DNA of 64,000 nt from Nocardioides sp. (GCF_030149505.1 NZ_JASBRN010000012.1:62001-126000), one strand, 5' to 3'; shown: positions 8,374 through 17,810, numbered from the stretch's first letter. Notes: generated by a model from the sequence alone, not told the origin. Numbers and translations are program-made.

Positions 8374-10749
8374 ATGGCCACCCTGCTGCACCGTCTCGGC
8401 ACGACCGCCTTCCGGCGCTGGCGGCTCTTCCTCGCCGGCTGGTTGGCCCTGCTGATCGGACTCGGCGCCTTCGCGGCCGCCTTCTCCGAACCTTTGAGCG
8501 AAGAAGTAAGCATCCCTGGCATCCCGTCCGAGGAGGCGGCCGACCTCCAGGCCGAGCTGTTCCCCGGGGCCGAGAGCGCTTTCGATTCCACGGCCGTCAA
8601 CGTCGTGATCCAGGCTCCGCGCGGCGAGAGGCTGGACGACCGTAGGTGGCAGCGCGAGATCACCTCGCTCTCCGCGGCCATCGCGGACCTCCCTCAGCAG
8701 GCGCAGGACCCGATCATCGTGGGTCCCGTCGAGGGCGCCGCGCAGATCGAGGAGCAGCTCGTCGGGGCTGCCCGCAGCCAGGGCGGAGGCCCGGAGTCGA
8801 TCGAGCGCGCCCGGGCGAACGCGGCCGCGCTGTCCCCTCTCACCGACGACGGCCGCACCGGCATTCTGACGTTCGAGTGGGACGCCGACTCGCCGGTGGA
8901 GGTCGAGCCCACAACGATCGATGAGCTGGAGGAGGTCATGGCCGAGGCCCGTGAGTCGGGGCTTCGCGTGGAGGCCAACGGGCCCGGAGCCAGCCCGCTC
9001 TCCCCGCCCGAGGCGTCGTCGGAGGCGCTGGGCCTCGCTGTGGCCCTCATCGTCCTCGTCCTGACGTTCGGTTCGTTGATGGCGGCCGGAATGCCCCTGT
9101 TCAACGCCATCATCGGCGTCGCCATCGGCTTGGCCGGCGTCACCGGACTCACCGCCTTCTTGGACATCAACCAGTCCGCCACGATCCTCGCCACGATGAT
9201 CGGGATCGCCGTCGGTATCGACTACACCCTGTTCATCCTGGCCCGCTACCGCACCGAACTGCACCACACCGACGACCGGGAGGCCGCCGTCGGCGTAGCC
9301 GTCGGAACAGCCGGCTCGGCCGTCGTCTTCGCCGGCCTCACCGTGCTCATCGCGCTGTCCGCGCTGTCGGTGGTCAGGATCCCCTTCCTCACCGTCATGG
9401 GACTCGCCGCCGCCGCGACGGTGACCGTGGCGGTCCTCGTCGCACTCACGCTGCTGCCCGCACTCCTGGGCATGCTGGGCAAGCGCGCCTTCGGCGGTCG
9501 CGTCCGTCGCTACCAGCCGGCTCGGGAGGCAGATGGCCAGATCCTCAACAACGGTGTGCGTTGGGCCCGCCTCATCCGACGGGCACCGCTGGCCGTGATC
9601 GCGGTGACGGTCATCGGGCTCGCCTCCATCGCCATCCCGCTGAAGGACCTGCAGCTCGCCTTCCCCACCGACTCGACCGCTCCGGCCGACACCACCCAGC
9701 GCAAGGCGTCGGACCTCATCGCCGACGCCTTCGGGCCAGGACGCGAAGGCCCGCTCCTGGTGGTCGTGGACGCCCGGGACGTTGCCGAGCAGGAGCGTCA
9801 GACCGCCTTCCAGGAGGTCGCCGACTGGGCAGGCGGCCAGGACGGCGTGACCAACGCACAGGTGGTCGCGACCAACGCAGAAGTCACCCCTCGGGGCGAC
9901 GTCCGCAGTCCCGCCACCGGGGCCCTGGTCCAAGTCGTACCTGAGTTCGGCCCGGAGTCCTCCGAGGCGCAGGATCTGTTGGCCGACCTCAGGGAGGGTG
10001 AGGACGCGATCGAACAGGAGACCGGGACCGATACCGGCGTGACCGGCCTGACCGCGATCACCACCGACGTCTCGGACCGTCTCGGCGACGCGCTGCCGAT
10101 CTACCTCGCGATCGTCATCGGTCTCGCATTCATCCTGCTCATCCTCGTCTTCCGGTCCATCCTGGTCCCGCTCACGGCGACGCTGGGGTTCCTGCTCTCC
10201 GTCCTGGCCACCCTCGGGGCGACGGTGGCGGTGTTCAGCCAGGGCGCCTTCGGCCTCTTCGAGGGACAGCCGATCGTCAGCTTCATGCCTATCTTCCTGA
10301 TCGGTCTGGTCTTCGGTCTGGCGATGGACTACCAGGTCTTCCTGGTCACGCGCATGCGTGAGGCGCACGTGCATGGCAGGAGCACCGCCGAAGCGGTCAT
10401 CGACGGCTTCCGCAACTCGGCCCGGGTCGTCACCGCGGCCGCCACGATCATGATCGCCGTCTTCGCGGCCTTCATGCTGCAGGAGGACGCCATCATCAAG
10501 TCGATGGGCTTCGCTCTGGCGGCCGCGATCGTCTTCGACGCCTTCATCGTCCGGATGGCCCTGATCCCTGCGCTGCTCTTCCTGCTGGGTGAGAGGGCCT
10601 GGTGGATTCCCACGTGGCTGGACAAGATCCTGCCGAACGTCGACGTCGAGGGTGAGAAGCTGCAGCGCCCGCACCTGGCTGCCGGCGGCCACGCGCTGTC
10701 GGAGACCGACCTCGACGAGGCGGCCGACGACTCCGACGTGCTCGTCTGA
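8374..10749 (+). CDS. MMPL family RND transporter
   Basis: MATLLHRLGTTAFRRWRLFLAGW...GIAVGIDYTLFILARYRTEL...GLAMDYQVFLVTRMREAH; two MMPL domains. Confidence 0.92.
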   Translation: MATLLHRLGTTAFRRWRLFLAGWLALLIGLGAFAAAFSEPLSEEVSIPGIPSEEAADLQAELFPGAESAFDSTAVNVVIQAPRGERLDDRRWQREITSLSAAIADLPQQAQDPIIVGPVEGAAQIEEQLVGAARSQGGGPESIERARANAAALSPLTDDGRTGILTFEWDADSPVEVEPTTIDELEEVMAEARESGLRVEANGPGASPLSPPEASSEALGLAVALIVLVLTFGSLMAAGMPLFNAIIGVAIGLAGVTGLTAFLDINQSATILATMIGIAVGIDYTLFILARYRTELHHTDDREAAVGVAVGTAGSAVVFAGLTVLIALSALSVVRIPFLTVMGLAAAATVTVAVLVALTLLPALLGMLGKRAFGGRVRRYQPAREADGQILNNGVRWARLIRRAPLAVIAVTVIGLASIAIPLKDLQLAFPTDSTAPADTTQRKASDLIADAFGPGREGPLLVVVDARDVAEQERQTAFQEVADWAGGQDGVTNAQVVATNAEVTPRGDVRSPATGALVQVVPEFGPESSEAQDLLADLREGEDAIEQETGTDTGVTGLTAITTDVSDRLGDALPIYLAIVIGLAFILLILVFRSILVPLTATLGFLLSVLATLGATVAVFSQGAFGLFEGQPIVSFMPIFLIGLVFGLAMDYQVFLVTRMREAHVHGRSTAEAVIDGFRNSARVVTAAATIMIAVFAAFMLQEDAIIKSMGFALAAAIVFDAFIVRMALIPALLFLLGERAWWIPTWLDKILPNVDVEGEKLQRPHLAAGGHALSETDLDEAADDSDVLV

Positions 10750-10763
10750 GCCTCCACGCACCA

Positions 10764-10796
10764 GAGCCCGCCCCCGGTCCGACCGGGGGCGGGCTC
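10764..10796 (+). terminator. Strong GC hairpin after MMPL gene
   Basis: GAGCCCGCCCCCGGTCCGACCGGGGGCGGGCTC. Confidence 0.75.
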
Positions 10797-10822
10797 GTGC
10801 GTGTGGGGGTGCGCGCGGCGGC

Positions 10823-10882
10823 GTACTCCGAATCACCTGTGATACCCAGCTCGCGCTGAGCATCAGAAATGATTCGGACTAC
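10823..10882. repeat. Inverted repeat between convergent genes
   Basis: GTACTCCGAATCA (10823-10835) and TGATTCGGACTAC (10870-10882): 13-nt arms with one mismatch. Confidence 0.65.
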
Positions 10883-10889
10883 CCCGCGC

Positions 10890-11363
10890 TCAGACCTCCC
10901 GCGCGCCCAACCGGGCGAGCAGGTTGTCGGCGAACCGGTCGCCCATCTTCCCGACGACACCCTTCATCGTGGCGGTGACCGCCTTGGAGGAGAGCCGGGG
11001 CAGCGGGAGGTCGAGGCAGATCTCCAGGCTGGTGCGCAGCAGGGTGCCCTCGTCGTGCTCGGCCAGGTCGTACCACCCCTCGACCGCGGACCGCTCGGTG
11101 CGCCCAGCGGGCGGGTCGTGGGTGAACTCGATCCGGCTCGGCTCGTCGAAGTCCATCCGCTCGGTGAAGACCGGCGAGACCGACCTGCCCAGCACCTCGA
11201 TCCCGCCGAGCTCCCAGGTCCAGTGGTCCCCGTCGGCGGTGATCCGCCGGACGAAGGGGGTCATCTCCGCGATCGCGTCGGGGTCCTCGAGCAGCGCCCA
11301 GACCTCCTCGCGGCTCGCGGTGATGACCGCGCTGGCCTCGGTGCCGGCGGTGAAGCGGGTCAC
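10890..11363 (-). CDS. SRPBCC/polyketide-cyclase-like family protein
   Basis: VTRFTAGTEASAVITASREEVWALLEDPDAIAEMTPFVRRI... Confidence 0.78.
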   Translation of the reverse strand: MTRFTAGTEASAVITASREEVWALLEDPDAIAEMTPFVRRITADGDHWTWELGGIEVLGRSVSPVFTERMDFDEPSRIEFTHDPPAGRTERSAVEGWYDLAEHDEGTLLRTSLEICLDLPLPRLSSKAVTATMKGVVGKMGDRFADNLLARLGAREV

Positions 11364-11842
11364 GCGGCGAGGGCCTTCTCGATGTCGGCGGCGATCTTCT
11401 CGGGCTTGGTGGTGGGCGAGTAGCGGCCGAGGACCTGGCCGTCCTTGCCGAGGAGGTACTTGGTGAAGTTCCACTTGATCTTGCTGCCCAGCAGGCCGCC
11501 CTTCTCCGAGCGCAGCCACTGGTAGAGCGGGTGCGCCCCGTCGCCGTTGACCTCGATCTTGGAGAAGAGCGGGAAGGTCACGCCGAAGTTGCGCTCGCAG
11601 AAACCGGCGATCTCCGCGTCGTCGCCCGGCTCCTGGTGGCCGAACTGGTCGCACGGGAAGCCCAGCACGGTGAAGCCACGCGCGCTGTAGGTGTCGTGCA
11701 GCTGCTGGAGGCCCTGGTACTGCGGGGTGAAGCCGCACTGCGAGGCCGTGTTCACGACAAGGACCACCTGGCCCTTGTACTCCGAGAGGTCGATGTCGCG
11801 CCCGTCGATGGAGCGCGCGGAGAAGTCCTGGAGCGAGGTCAT
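11360..11842 (-). CDS. Glutathione peroxidase
   Basis: LVVNTASQCGFTPQYQGLQQLHDTY...VLGFPCDQFGHQEPG...IKWNFTKYLLGKDG. Confidence 0.93.
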   Translation of the reverse strand: MTSLQDFSARSIDGRDIDLSEYKGQVVLVVNTASQCGFTPQYQGLQQLHDTYSARGFTVLGFPCDQFGHQEPGDDAEIAGFCERNFGVTFPLFSKIEVNGDGAHPLYQWLRSEKGGLLGSKIKWNFTKYLLGKDGQVLGRYSPTTKPEKIAADIEKALAA

Positions 11843-11878
11843 GGCTCCGAGTCTGTCAGGGGAGGCCCAGCGCGACCC

Positions 11879-12556
11879 TCACCCGATCATGGTGCCGCGC
11901 ACCTCGACCGAGTGCTGGTACGACGCCGGGTTGGCGTGCCCGTCCAGCAGGACCCGCACGCGCCGGTCGGCCACCGCCAGCACCAGCTCGTCCTCGGTCA
12001 GCGACTCCACGTCCCCGCGCACGACGTAGTCATTGCCCTCGACCCGCTCCAGCAGCGGGCCCGGCGGCACCCGTCGCACGTCGGCGGTCGCCACCATCCG
12101 CAGCTCGGGGCGGGTCCGGCCGCGCAGCAGCAGCACGACGGCGACGAGGAGCAGCACCCCGGCGTTGACGACCAGCAGGGTCGCCTGCCCGGTGCCGCCC
12201 TGCTCGCCCTCGACCCGGTACGTCGCGGGGTCGTCCTCGAGCCAGGTGACCTCGACCTCCCCGGTGGCCACCGCGTCGTCGTACGCCGCGGGCTCGAGGG
12301 TGGCCGTGCGCGCGAGGAGACCGGCCTCGCCCGGCTCCTCGCCCTCGGCGGCGTCGTCCGGGGCGACCGCCTCGGTCACCGCCGGCGGCAGGGCGACGAC
12401 CACCTGCCCCTCCGGCATGCCCTCGGTCGAGGCGGCCACGCGCTCGGAGACGCCGTCGCGGTCCAACCGCTCCTGGGTCCACCACGAGCCGAGCGGGCCG
12501 AGGTTGACGACCACGACGAGCAGCAGCAGGAGCAGCAGGCGGGTTCGGCGGGACAC
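11879..12556 (-). CDS. Hypothetical two-TM membrane protein
   Basis: VSRRTRLLLLLLLVVVVNLGPLGSWWTQERLD...TLLVVNAGVLLLVAVVLLLRGR. Confidence 0.65.
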   Translation of the reverse strand: MSRRTRLLLLLLLVVVVNLGPLGSWWTQERLDRDGVSERVAASTEGMPEGQVVVALPPAVTEAVAPDDAAEGEEPGEAGLLARTATLEPAAYDDAVATGEVEVTWLEDDPATYRVEGEQGGTGQATLLVVNAGVLLLVAVVLLLRGRTRPELRMVATADVRRVPPGPLLERVEGNDYVVRGDVESLTEDELVLAVADRRVRVLLDGHANPASYQHSVEVRGTMIG

Positions 12557-12594
12557 GGCGACCAGTATCGGTCCCCACCGTGGGTCTCTCCCGC

Positions 12595-12740
12595 CCCGCC
12601 ACCGTCGGTCTCTGCCGGCGAGCGCCAGCGAGCCGTCGTCGAGACCGCCGTACCCCTCCGTGGTCGCCGACCACAGCCAGCTCACGCGGTCTCGACGACG
12701 CCCTCGCCCAGCGGCTCGGGCTGCTCGACCAACGGAGGAC
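12595..12740. repeat. Degenerate GGTCTCGAC...CTCGACCAAC repeat element
   Basis: GGTCTCGACGACGCCCTCGCCCAGCGGCTCGGGCTGCTCGACCAACGG resembles the 52631-52798 repeat ends; a neighbouring GTCGTCGAGACC block lies in opposite orientation. Confidence 0.4.
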
Positions 12741-13113
12741 CGACGCCCTCGCGGGGCGGGTCGAACCACGGGCGCGAGCGGTTGGCGACGTGGCACCCGC
12801 AGCCGTAGCGGCCGTACGCCGAGGTCAGCTCGCGCTCGGCGCCGCGGGTCCCGGTGGCGTTCGGGACCTCCAGCGGGGCGTCGACGGCCACGACCCCCCA
12901 CGGCCCGGGCAGCCCACCCAGCCAGGCGTCGAGCTCCTCGTCGGTGACGACGGTGCCCGAGCGCAGCAACCGGCCGTCGGCGTCGACCGCCGCCACCCCC
13001 GTGCGCGCGGTGGTGCCCCAGGCCAGGTCGATGCCCACGTGCAGCGTCGCCCCGGCGGGACCGACTGGACCGCCGGGGGCGGCGGCTGCGGGATCAGGCG
13101 AGGGAGGCGGCAC
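12682..13113 (-). CDS. DUF429-like (predicted RNase H-fold) protein, apparently C-terminally truncated
   Basis: LHVGIDLAWGTTARTGVAAVDADGRLL...GPWGVVAVDAPLEVPNATGTRGAERELTSAYGRYGCGCHVANRSR then a short unrelated tail. Confidence 0.55.
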   Translation of the reverse strand: MPPPSPDPAAAAPGGPVGPAGATLHVGIDLAWGTTARTGVAAVDADGRLLRSGTVVTDEELDAWLGGLPGPWGVVAVDAPLEVPNATGTRGAERELTSAYGRYGCGCHVANRSRPWFDPPREGVGPPLVEQPEPLGEGVVETA

Positions 13114-14077
13114 CCGTGGCCTCGGCGACGTAGGCGAGCAGTCGGGCGCGCAGGGCGGGGTCCTCGGCCCGCTGCCAGCCGAAGGTCGTGGGCCGCTGGC
13201 GCCGGTCGTGCCAGAAGTGGCCCGGCTGCGACGGGGGCCGGGTGGCGACCAACCAGACCGCGGTGTCGGCGCCGTCGGCGGGCGTGCGCTTCACGCGGCG
13301 CGTGAGGCGGTCGAAGCGGGGCAGGCTCTCGGTGACGCCGGGGGTGGTGGCCCAGCCGGGGTGCATCGACTCGACCAGCACCCCGGTCCCGCGCAGCTGC
13401 TCGGCCCACGCGTCGGCCATGACGACCTGCATCCGCTTGGTGCGGGCGTAGGCCTGCACCCCGTCGTACTCCCCGCGGCGGAACTCCACGTCGTCGGCGT
13501 CCTGCGCGTGCAGCGAGGCGCCGTACATCCCGCCGGAGCTCATCCAGACCACGCTCGCCGGGCCCGCGAGGAGCTGGTCCCGCAGGAGGGTGGTCATGAG
13601 GTGCGGGCCGAGGACGTGGCAGGCCAGCGAGAGCTCGTGGCCCTGCGGGCTCTCGGTGCGCTCGGGCGGCATGACGCCGGCGTTGTGCACCAGCCCGTGC
13701 AGCGCGTCGACGCGGCCGACCAGGTCGGTGCACCACGCGCGGACGGCGTCGAGGTCGGAGACATCGCAGACCTCCTCGACCACGTCGGCGTTCGGGACGG
13801 CCTGGCGCAGCTCCCTGGCGTACGCCGCGACCTTGTCGGCGTTGCGACCGAGCAGGTGCACGGTCGCGCCCAGGTCGAGGAAGGAGCGCGCCATCGCCTC
13901 GCCGATGCCCGACGTGGCCCCGGTGACCACGACGCGCCGGCCGGTCATCGACCCCGGGGCAGGGTCGGCGGGCCAGGTCGGCAGCCGGCGTCGTACGTCG
14001 GAGCCGACCGCGGTGTAGCCCAGCACCACCGAGCGGTCCAGGGCGCTGTCGACCAGTCGGGCGAGTGTCTGCTTCAC
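13094..14077 (-). CDS. Short-chain dehydrogenase/reductase
   Basis: RRVVVTGATSGIGEAMARSFLDLGATVHLLGRN...YARTKRMQ. Confidence 0.9.
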   Translation of the reverse strand: MKQTLARLVDSALDRSVVLGYTAVGSDVRRRLPTWPADPAPGSMTGRRVVVTGATSGIGEAMARSFLDLGATVHLLGRNADKVAAYARELRQAVPNADVVEEVCDVSDLDAVRAWCTDLVGRVDALHGLVHNAGVMPPERTESPQGHELSLACHVLGPHLMTTLLRDQLLAGPASVVWMSSGGMYGASLHAQDADDVEFRRGEYDGVQAYARTKRMQVVMADAWAEQLRGTGVLVESMHPGWATTPGVTESLPRFDRLTRRVKRTPADGADTAVWLVATRPPSQPGHFWHDRRQRPTTFGWQRAEDPALRARLLAYVAEATGAASLA

Positions 14078-14257
14078 GTCCCGAGCCTAGGCAGACGGCC
14101 GGCACCCGGTGGAGGGCCGGGCGGGGGGCGGAATAACCCGATGAGTTCGAGGGCTGGCCCAGGTCAGACTGTCCGTGGCCGCGCCCTCGCACGCCCGTCG
14201 ACGCCGGACCACCGGTCCCGCTCCCCTGCTCACCCGCTGCCTCGTCTGGAGCCCCGC

Positions 14258-15721
14258 ATGACCTCGCCCACCACAGCCGCCCCCGAGCGCGCCGACGCGC
14301 CCGTCGACTACGGCGTGCTGCGCTGGCTGGTCCTCGCGACCTTCATCGTGATCCTCAACGAGACGATCATGGTCAACGCGATCCCGCGGCTGATGGTGGA
14401 GTTCGACGTGACCGCGCGCTCGGCGCAGTGGCTCTCGACGGCGTTCCTGCTGACGATGGCGACGGTGATCCCGGTGACCGGCTGGTTCCTGCAGCGGGTG
14501 ACGACGCGCCAGGCGTTCACGCTCGCGATGCTGACCTTCTGCGCCGGCACCCTCGTCGCCGCGCTCGCGCCGGTCTTCTGGGTGCTGGTCGCGGGCCGGG
14601 TCGTGCAGGCGGCCGGCACCGCGGTGATGATGCCGCTGCTGATGACCACGATCATGAAGATCGTCCCCGTGCACGACCGTGGCCGGGTCATGGGCAACGT
14701 GACCCTGGCGATCTCGGTCGCCCCGGCGCTCGGCCCGGCCGTCTCCGGCGTGATCCTGGCGCTCACCTCGTGGCGCGGGCTCTTCCTCGTCGTCCTGCCG
14801 ATCGCGGTGCTCATCACCGTGGTCTCGCTGCGCCGCCTGCCCGACGTGGGCGAGCCGACCGCGGGCCGGGTGGACGTGGCGTCGGTCGTGCTGGCCGCAC
14901 TGGGCTTCGGCAGCCTGGTCTACGGACTCAGCGGCCTGGGCGAGGGCGCAGGCGGCTCGGTGCCCGCCGAGGTGCCGGCCGTGCTGGGCCTGCTGGTCGT
15001 CGGGCTCTTCGTCCACCGCCAGCTCCGGCTGCAGCGCACCGGCGAGCCGCTGCTCGACCTGCGCACGCTCTCCCACCGCACGTACGCCGTGTCGATCTCG
15101 CTCATGGCGGTGGCGTTCATGGCGATGCTGGCAGCGCTGATCCTGCTGCCGCTCTACCTGCAGGACGTCCGTGGCCTCTCGCCGCTGGCCACGGGGCTGG
15201 TCGTCGCGCCGGGCGGCATCCTCATGGGCCTGCTCGGCCCCCGCGTGGGCCGCGCCTTCGACCGGGTCGGCAGCCGCCCCCTGGTCGTGCCAGGCGCGGT
15301 CGGCATGGTCGTGGCGCTCGGCGCCCTGGCGATGCTGGGCGAGTCGACCCCGGTCGCATTCGTCGTGGGCGCGCACGTGCTGCTGATGGTGAGCCTGGCC
15401 GGCATCTTCACCCCGGTCTTCACCCTCGGCCTCGGTGCGCTGCCGCCGCACCTCTACTCCCACGGCAGCTCGCTGCTCGGCACCACGCAGCAGGTCGCGG
15501 GCGCGATCGGCACCGCGGTGTCGGTCACGATCCTCTCCAGCCGTGCGGCGGCCCTCGCCGAGGAGGGCGCCGGCGAGGCCGAGGCGCTCGTCGGCGGCTT
15601 GCAGTGGGCCTTCGGCCTGGGCGCGGTGATCGCCCTCGCGGTGGTCGGGCTCGCGCTCGTGCTGCCGCGGCACGCACCCGAGGACGCTCCCGAGGACGCC
15701 GAGGTCCCGGTCGGGCACTGA
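14258..15721 (+). CDS. MFS transporter, DHA2/EmrB-QacA type
   Basis: MTSPTTAAPERADAPVDYGVLRWLVLATFIVILNETIMVNAIPRLMVEFDVTARSAQWLSTAFLLTMATVIPVTGW. Confidence 0.92.
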   Translation: MTSPTTAAPERADAPVDYGVLRWLVLATFIVILNETIMVNAIPRLMVEFDVTARSAQWLSTAFLLTMATVIPVTGWFLQRVTTRQAFTLAMLTFCAGTLVAALAPVFWVLVAGRVVQAAGTAVMMPLLMTTIMKIVPVHDRGRVMGNVTLAISVAPALGPAVSGVILALTSWRGLFLVVLPIAVLITVVSLRRLPDVGEPTAGRVDVASVVLAALGFGSLVYGLSGLGEGAGGSVPAEVPAVLGLLVVGLFVHRQLRLQRTGEPLLDLRTLSHRTYAVSISLMAVAFMAMLAALILLPLYLQDVRGLSPLATGLVVAPGGILMGLLGPRVGRAFDRVGSRPLVVPGAVGMVVALGALAMLGESTPVAFVVGAHVLLMVSLAGIFTPVFTLGLGALPPHLYSHGSSLLGTTQQVAGAIGTAVSVTILSSRAAALAEEGAGEAEALVGGLQWAFGLGAVIALAVVGLALVLPRHAPEDAPEDAEVPVGH

Positions 15722-15736
15722 CCTGGGGCGCGCCGC

Positions 15737-16501
15737 TCAGCCTCCCGGCCGAGCGGCCTCCTCGGCCAGCCACTGCGCGAAGGGCGTGGTCGCGAGCGTG
15801 GCCGTCGGGTCGCCCTGCGCCGTGAGCGTCCCGTCGCGCATGCCGCGCCCCGCGGCGCCGGGCAAGCGCACGGCCACGACGCGGCGGCCCAGGGCCTTGA
15901 CCCGGGCGACCTCGCGCGCCATGTCCGGGACCGAGAGCACCTCCGGGCCGGCCAGGTCCGGCACCCGGCCGGAGGGTCCCTGCTCCACCAGGGCGACCAA
16001 CGCCTCCGCGACCTCGCGGGCTGCGACGGGCTGCGAGCGCATGACCGGCACCAGCGACCACGGCCCGACCCGTACGAACCCGAGTGCCTGCTCGCCGAAC
16101 TCGTGGAACTGCCCCGCCCGCAGCAGGCTCCACGGCTGGTCCGACTCGCGCAGCAACCGCTCCTGCAGCCGCTTCCCGGCGTAGTAGCCCGACGGCACGC
16201 CGTCGACCCCGATGATCGAGAGCGCGACGTGGTGGCCCACACCCGCCACGCGTTCGGCGTCGAGCAGGCCGCCGGTGACCGCGCCGAAGAACGCCTCCGC
16301 CCCGCGCCGGGACTGGGCCGTGGTGTTGGCGACGTCGACGATCACCTCGACACCCTCCAGTCGCTGCGGGAGCCCGGTCCCGGTCGTCAGGTCGACGCCC
16401 GTCGCGCGGGACAGCGGCACCACCTCGTGCCCCCGCTCACCAGCCACCGATACCACGTGCCGGCCCACCGTCCCCGTCGCACCCGCCACCGCGATCCGCA
16501 T
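15737..16501 (-). CDS. NAD(P)H-binding SDR (NmrA-like) protein
   Basis: MRIAVAGATGTVGRHVVSVAGERGHEVVPLSRATGVDL... Confidence 0.88.
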   Translation of the reverse strand: MRIAVAGATGTVGRHVVSVAGERGHEVVPLSRATGVDLTTGTGLPQRLEGVEVIVDVANTTAQSRRGAEAFFGAVTGGLLDAERVAGVGHHVALSIIGVDGVPSGYYAGKRLQERLLRESDQPWSLLRAGQFHEFGEQALGFVRVGPWSLVPVMRSQPVAAREVAEALVALVEQGPSGRVPDLAGPEVLSVPDMAREVARVKALGRRVVAVRLPGAAGRGMRDGTLTAQGDPTATLATTPFAQWLAEEAARPGG

Positions 16502-16600
16502 GGCGACATCCTGCAGGGACGACGTCCTGGGCGCGCGCATCTGGCGGTGACGAGCCGCTGGAGTCGGACGCCCTCGGCGTTCGGGGCAGACTGACGCCGA

Positions 16601-16640
16601 GCACGGAGCGGGACGGAGCCGGACGGAGCCGGACGGAGCG
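16601..16640 (+). repeat. 10-bp tandem repeat GGACGGAGCC abutting a start codon
   Basis: GCACGGAGCG GGACGGAGCC GGACGGAGCC GGACGGAGCG then gATG at 16642. Confidence 0.85.
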
Positions 16641-16641
16641 G

Positions 16642-16935
16642 ATGGAGGCGAGCGGCGACGTGGACGAGGAGTACGTCGAGGCGGTGCTGCGCGTGGTCGA
16701 CGCGGTTCAGCCCGGCCACGTGACGACGTACGGCGCCGTCGCGGCCGTCGTGGGTCGCGGCGGACCGCGCCAGGTCGGGACCGTCATGCGGCTGCACGGC
16801 GACCGGGTCGCGTGGTGGCGGGTGGTGCGTGCCGACGGCCGGCCCGCCGACTGCCACGGGGGCACGGCCGTGGAGTTGCTGCGCGCCGAGGGAGCCCCGG
16901 TGCGCTCCGACGGGCGCGTCGACGTACGCCGCTGA
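16642..16935 (+). CDS. MGMT-like/alkyltransferase-like (ATL) DNA-binding protein
   Basis: EEYVEAVLRVVDAVQPGHVTTYGAVAAVVGRGGPRQVGTVMRLHGDRVAWWRVVRADGRP; lacks the PCHR catalytic cysteine. Confidence 0.8.
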   Translation: MEASGDVDEEYVEAVLRVVDAVQPGHVTTYGAVAAVVGRGGPRQVGTVMRLHGDRVAWWRVVRADGRPADCHGGTAVELLRAEGAPVRSDGRVDVRR

Positions 16936-17046
16936 GTGCCGCGGCCGACGTGGCCGGGTCGGCGCGGCCACGTGGTGGACCGCTCGGTCGGGGGAGTCGT
17001 CCGCGCCGGGCTGTCGCGAGGCGGGAACGTTGCTATGGTCCGCGGC

Positions 17047-17214
17047 ATGACGCGGGTCCGGGAGCTGGAGACGGCGACAGCCGATCGCTCCTACCTGCCC
17101 TCGCACGTGCCCTCCGGGGCGGCGCTGCTCGCGCTGCGCCTGAGCGAGGAGGCGCGGGGGATCCGCGGCCTGGACCTGCTGCGTCGCAGCGTCGACCGCG
17201 CGCCTCCGGTCTGA
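17047..17214 (+). CDS. Small hypothetical protein (55 aa)
   Basis: MTRVRELETATADRSYLPSHVPSGAALLALRLSEEARGIRGLDLLRRSVDRAPPV; TATGGT 7 nt upstream and a hairpin downstream. Confidence 0.55.
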   Translation: MTRVRELETATADRSYLPSHVPSGAALLALRLSEEARGIRGLDLLRRSVDRAPPV

Positions 17215-17233
17215 TCCTCGAGCCCACCGTCCC

Positions 17234-17257
17234 CGGGTGCCTGCGTGGCGGCACCCG
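17234..17257 (+). terminator. Hairpin downstream of the 55-aa ORF
   Basis: CGGGTGCC-N8-GGCACCCG. Confidence 0.45.
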
Positions 17258-17300
17258 TCCCTGGGTGCACCCTGCACACCTTGCTCAAGGACCACCTCTG

Positions 17301-17810
17301 ATGCTCTCCTCACCCCTGCCGGCCCACAGCCGCAGCCAGACCCGTCAGTTCCCCGGCCACCACCCCGCGGGCGTCGTACCGACGGGAGCAGTCCGACCAC
17401 CAGCAGCCCGGGGAGCGCGCCCGTCCCCGACCCCGGCCCCCGGGCCGACGTGGCAGCTCCTCGCGCTCCCCCAGCTGCCCGGTGGCGCGCTCACACCGCG
17501 GACCCACCTGGAGCGGTTCCTGCTCGAGCTCGAGCAGGCGCGCCGGCGGCAGCTCGACCAGCTGCCCACCACCCCCCGCACCGTGGTCGCCGCGGCGCAC
17601 CGACGCGCGGTCGAGGACCTGCTCACGCAGGTGCGGGCCGCTCGGCTGCGGCTGCGGGCCGGGACCTACGGGCGCTGCACCCGCTGCAACGCCGCCATCG
17701 AGTCCGACCAGCTCAGCGTGGCACCCTGGCAGCCCACCTGCGGGGCCTGCGCCAGGCGCACACCGCCCGGCCCGGTCCGTCCCGGTGCCACAGGGGGCCT
17801 GATCGCATGA
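17301..17810 (+). CDS. DksA/TraR-type zinc-finger protein
   Basis: AVEDLLTQVRAARLRLRAGTYGRCTRCNAAIESDQLSVAPWQPTCGACARR. Confidence 0.8.
   Translation: MLSSPLPAHSRSQTRQFPGHHPAGVVPTGAVRPPAARGARPSPTPAPGPTWQLLALPQLPGGALTPRTHLERFLLELEQARRRQLDQLPTTPRTVVAAAHRRAVEDLLTQVRAARLRLRAGTYGRCTRCNAAIESDQLSVAPWQPTCGACARRTPPGPVRPGATGGLIA

Noticed and set aside
8362-10863. 833-aa antisense ORF opposite the MMPL transporter
   Set aside because: High-GC shadow ORF with Arg/Gly/Asp/Glu/His-rich composition; sense strand has clear family motifs.
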